A DNA stretch of 7,367 bases from Verrucomicrobiota bacterium (GTDB lineage Bacteria; Verrucomicrobiota; Verrucomicrobiia; Opitutales; Seribacteraceae), in assembly GCA_030830145.1 (NCBI GenBank), contig JAURNO010000255.1, positions 1 through 7,367 on the forward strand. The letters run 5' to 3'. Below the pieces are notes generated by a model that saw nothing but the letters and a program-made list of their open reading frames with translations, had not been told where the DNA came from and ran no database searches. This document shows, in pieces, positions 6,879 to 7,367 of this stretch. Every line of letters begins with the position of its first letter. Position 1 is the stretch's first letter. Made by a program: the position numbers and the translations under genes.

Positions 6879-7367
6879 ATGAAACTCATCCTTACCTTTC
6901 TCCTTTCCAGCATCTTGCTGTCGGTTTCGACCCGCAAAGACAAGAAGATCCTCTTTCTTGGAAATAGCTACACCGCCCAAAGCGCCAAGTTCATCAAAGA
7001 GATATTCAACCGGGAAGGAGGCTCGTACGAGTTGCAATTCGGCACACCGGGAGGGAAAGACCTCAACTTCCATCTTACCAACCCGACCAGTCAAAAAGCA
7101 CTCAAGTCAGCCCGATGGGATTTCGTCGTGATCCAGGACCAAAGCCAAAAACCAGGACTGGGAGGACAATACACCCAAGGCTTTCATACTGCGGCGAAAG
7201 GACTTTGCGAGGCCATAAGGAAACAAGGAGCCCAACCTTGCTTCTTCATGACTTGGGGCAGGCGTGATGGGGACAAGCGCAATACCCAGGTCTATCCTGA
7301 CTTCAGCACCATGCATGGAAAAATCAGCGGGGCCTACGAAAAGGCAGGGCGGGAAAACGATTCCCTG
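6879..7367 (+). CDS. Secreted SGNH/GDSL-type hydrolase (partial, C-terminus beyond right edge)
   Basis: The frame from the ATG at 6879 is open for 163 codons to the window edge. Residues 1-18 are a hydrophobic export signal (MKLILTFLLSSILLSVS), so the protein is probably secreted or periplasmic. KILFLGNSYT follows, with Ser30 as the predicted nucleophile of SGNH block I. A glycine-rich TPGGKDLNFHL segment fits block II, and DFVVIQDQSQKPG at about 81-93 fits the block III region, with Gln88 near where classical members have Asn. CFFMTWGRRDGD near 121-132 is another strand typical of this family. The catalytic Asp-His pair would lie beyond the window. Family members cleave esters, including acetyl groups on polysaccharides; the substrate here is unknown. 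An in-frame ATG at 6858 would add seven residues (MLFTSNN) before the signal peptide. I prefer 6879 because it puts the lysine directly before the hydrophobic core; no strong ribosome site separates the two. Confidence 0.85.
   Translation, partial: MKLILTFLLSSILLSVSTRKDKKILFLGNSYTAQSAKFIKEIFNREGGSYELQFGTPGGKDLNFHLTNPTSQKALKSARWDFVVIQDQSQKPGLGGQYTQGFHTAAKGLCEAIRKQGAQPCFFMTWGRRDGDKRNTQVYPDFSTMHGKISGAYEKAGRENDSL

Noticed and set aside
6524..6967. Plus-strand open frame of 147 codons crossing the intergenic region
   Set aside because: It overlaps both the signal peptide and cytochrome coding of the minus gene and the SGNH start in another frame; the product is basic, low in motifs and unlikely to be real.

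Overview
The window looks like chromosomal DNA from a PVC-superphylum bacterium, most likely a marine-type Verrucomicrobiota (Planctomycetota is the alternative). The reason is protein content. The leftmost gene is a PVC-type heme-binding protein (N-terminal propeller, HEAT-like repeats, C-terminal CxxCH cytochrome domain). The largest gene joins an N-terminal cytochrome c to a region I recognise as DUF6797 and a propeller. Both architectures are strongly associated with that superphylum. No rRNA, tRNA, mobile element or CRISPR array was seen, so the taxonomic call rests only on protein families.

Layout: three genes lie on the minus strand and read right to left as one probable operon. They are a secreted 1100-residue cytochrome c / discoidin-like / DUF6797 / propeller protein (6692 to 3390), a 95-residue Dabb-family protein (3348 to 3061), and a secreted PVC-type heme-binding protein with a C-terminal LamG-like domain (3061 to the left edge, C-terminus missing). 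The gaps are 41 bp and then a TAATG stop/start overlap, so the last two genes are probably translationally coupled. A fourth gene, a secreted SGNH/GDSL-type hydrolase, starts divergently near 6879 and runs off the right edge. The intergenic region of about 185 bp holds a 12-bp perfect palindrome, an 8-bp direct repeat with 21-bp periodicity and a 6-bp-arm hairpin, all just upstream of the hydrolase.

How they may work together (inference): the two large proteins are exported, each carries one CxxCH heme site and a propeller of the type seen in sugar or alcohol dehydrogenase-like proteins, and each has a possible carbohydrate-binding beta-sandwich (discoidin-like in one, LamG-like in the other). 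This fits periplasmic or surface oxidation of glycan-derived sugars with electrons passed to the heme. The divergent SGNH hydrolase could remove acyl groups from the same material. Nothing in the sequence identifies the substrate. The small Dabb protein has no signal peptide and probably acts in the cytoplasm.

Most other open frames, including several long plus-strand ones, are antisense shadows of these genes. I see no convincing wholly new system. The most unusual points are the pairing of two different heme-propeller proteins around a coupled Dabb gene, and the symmetric DNA upstream of the hydrolase.
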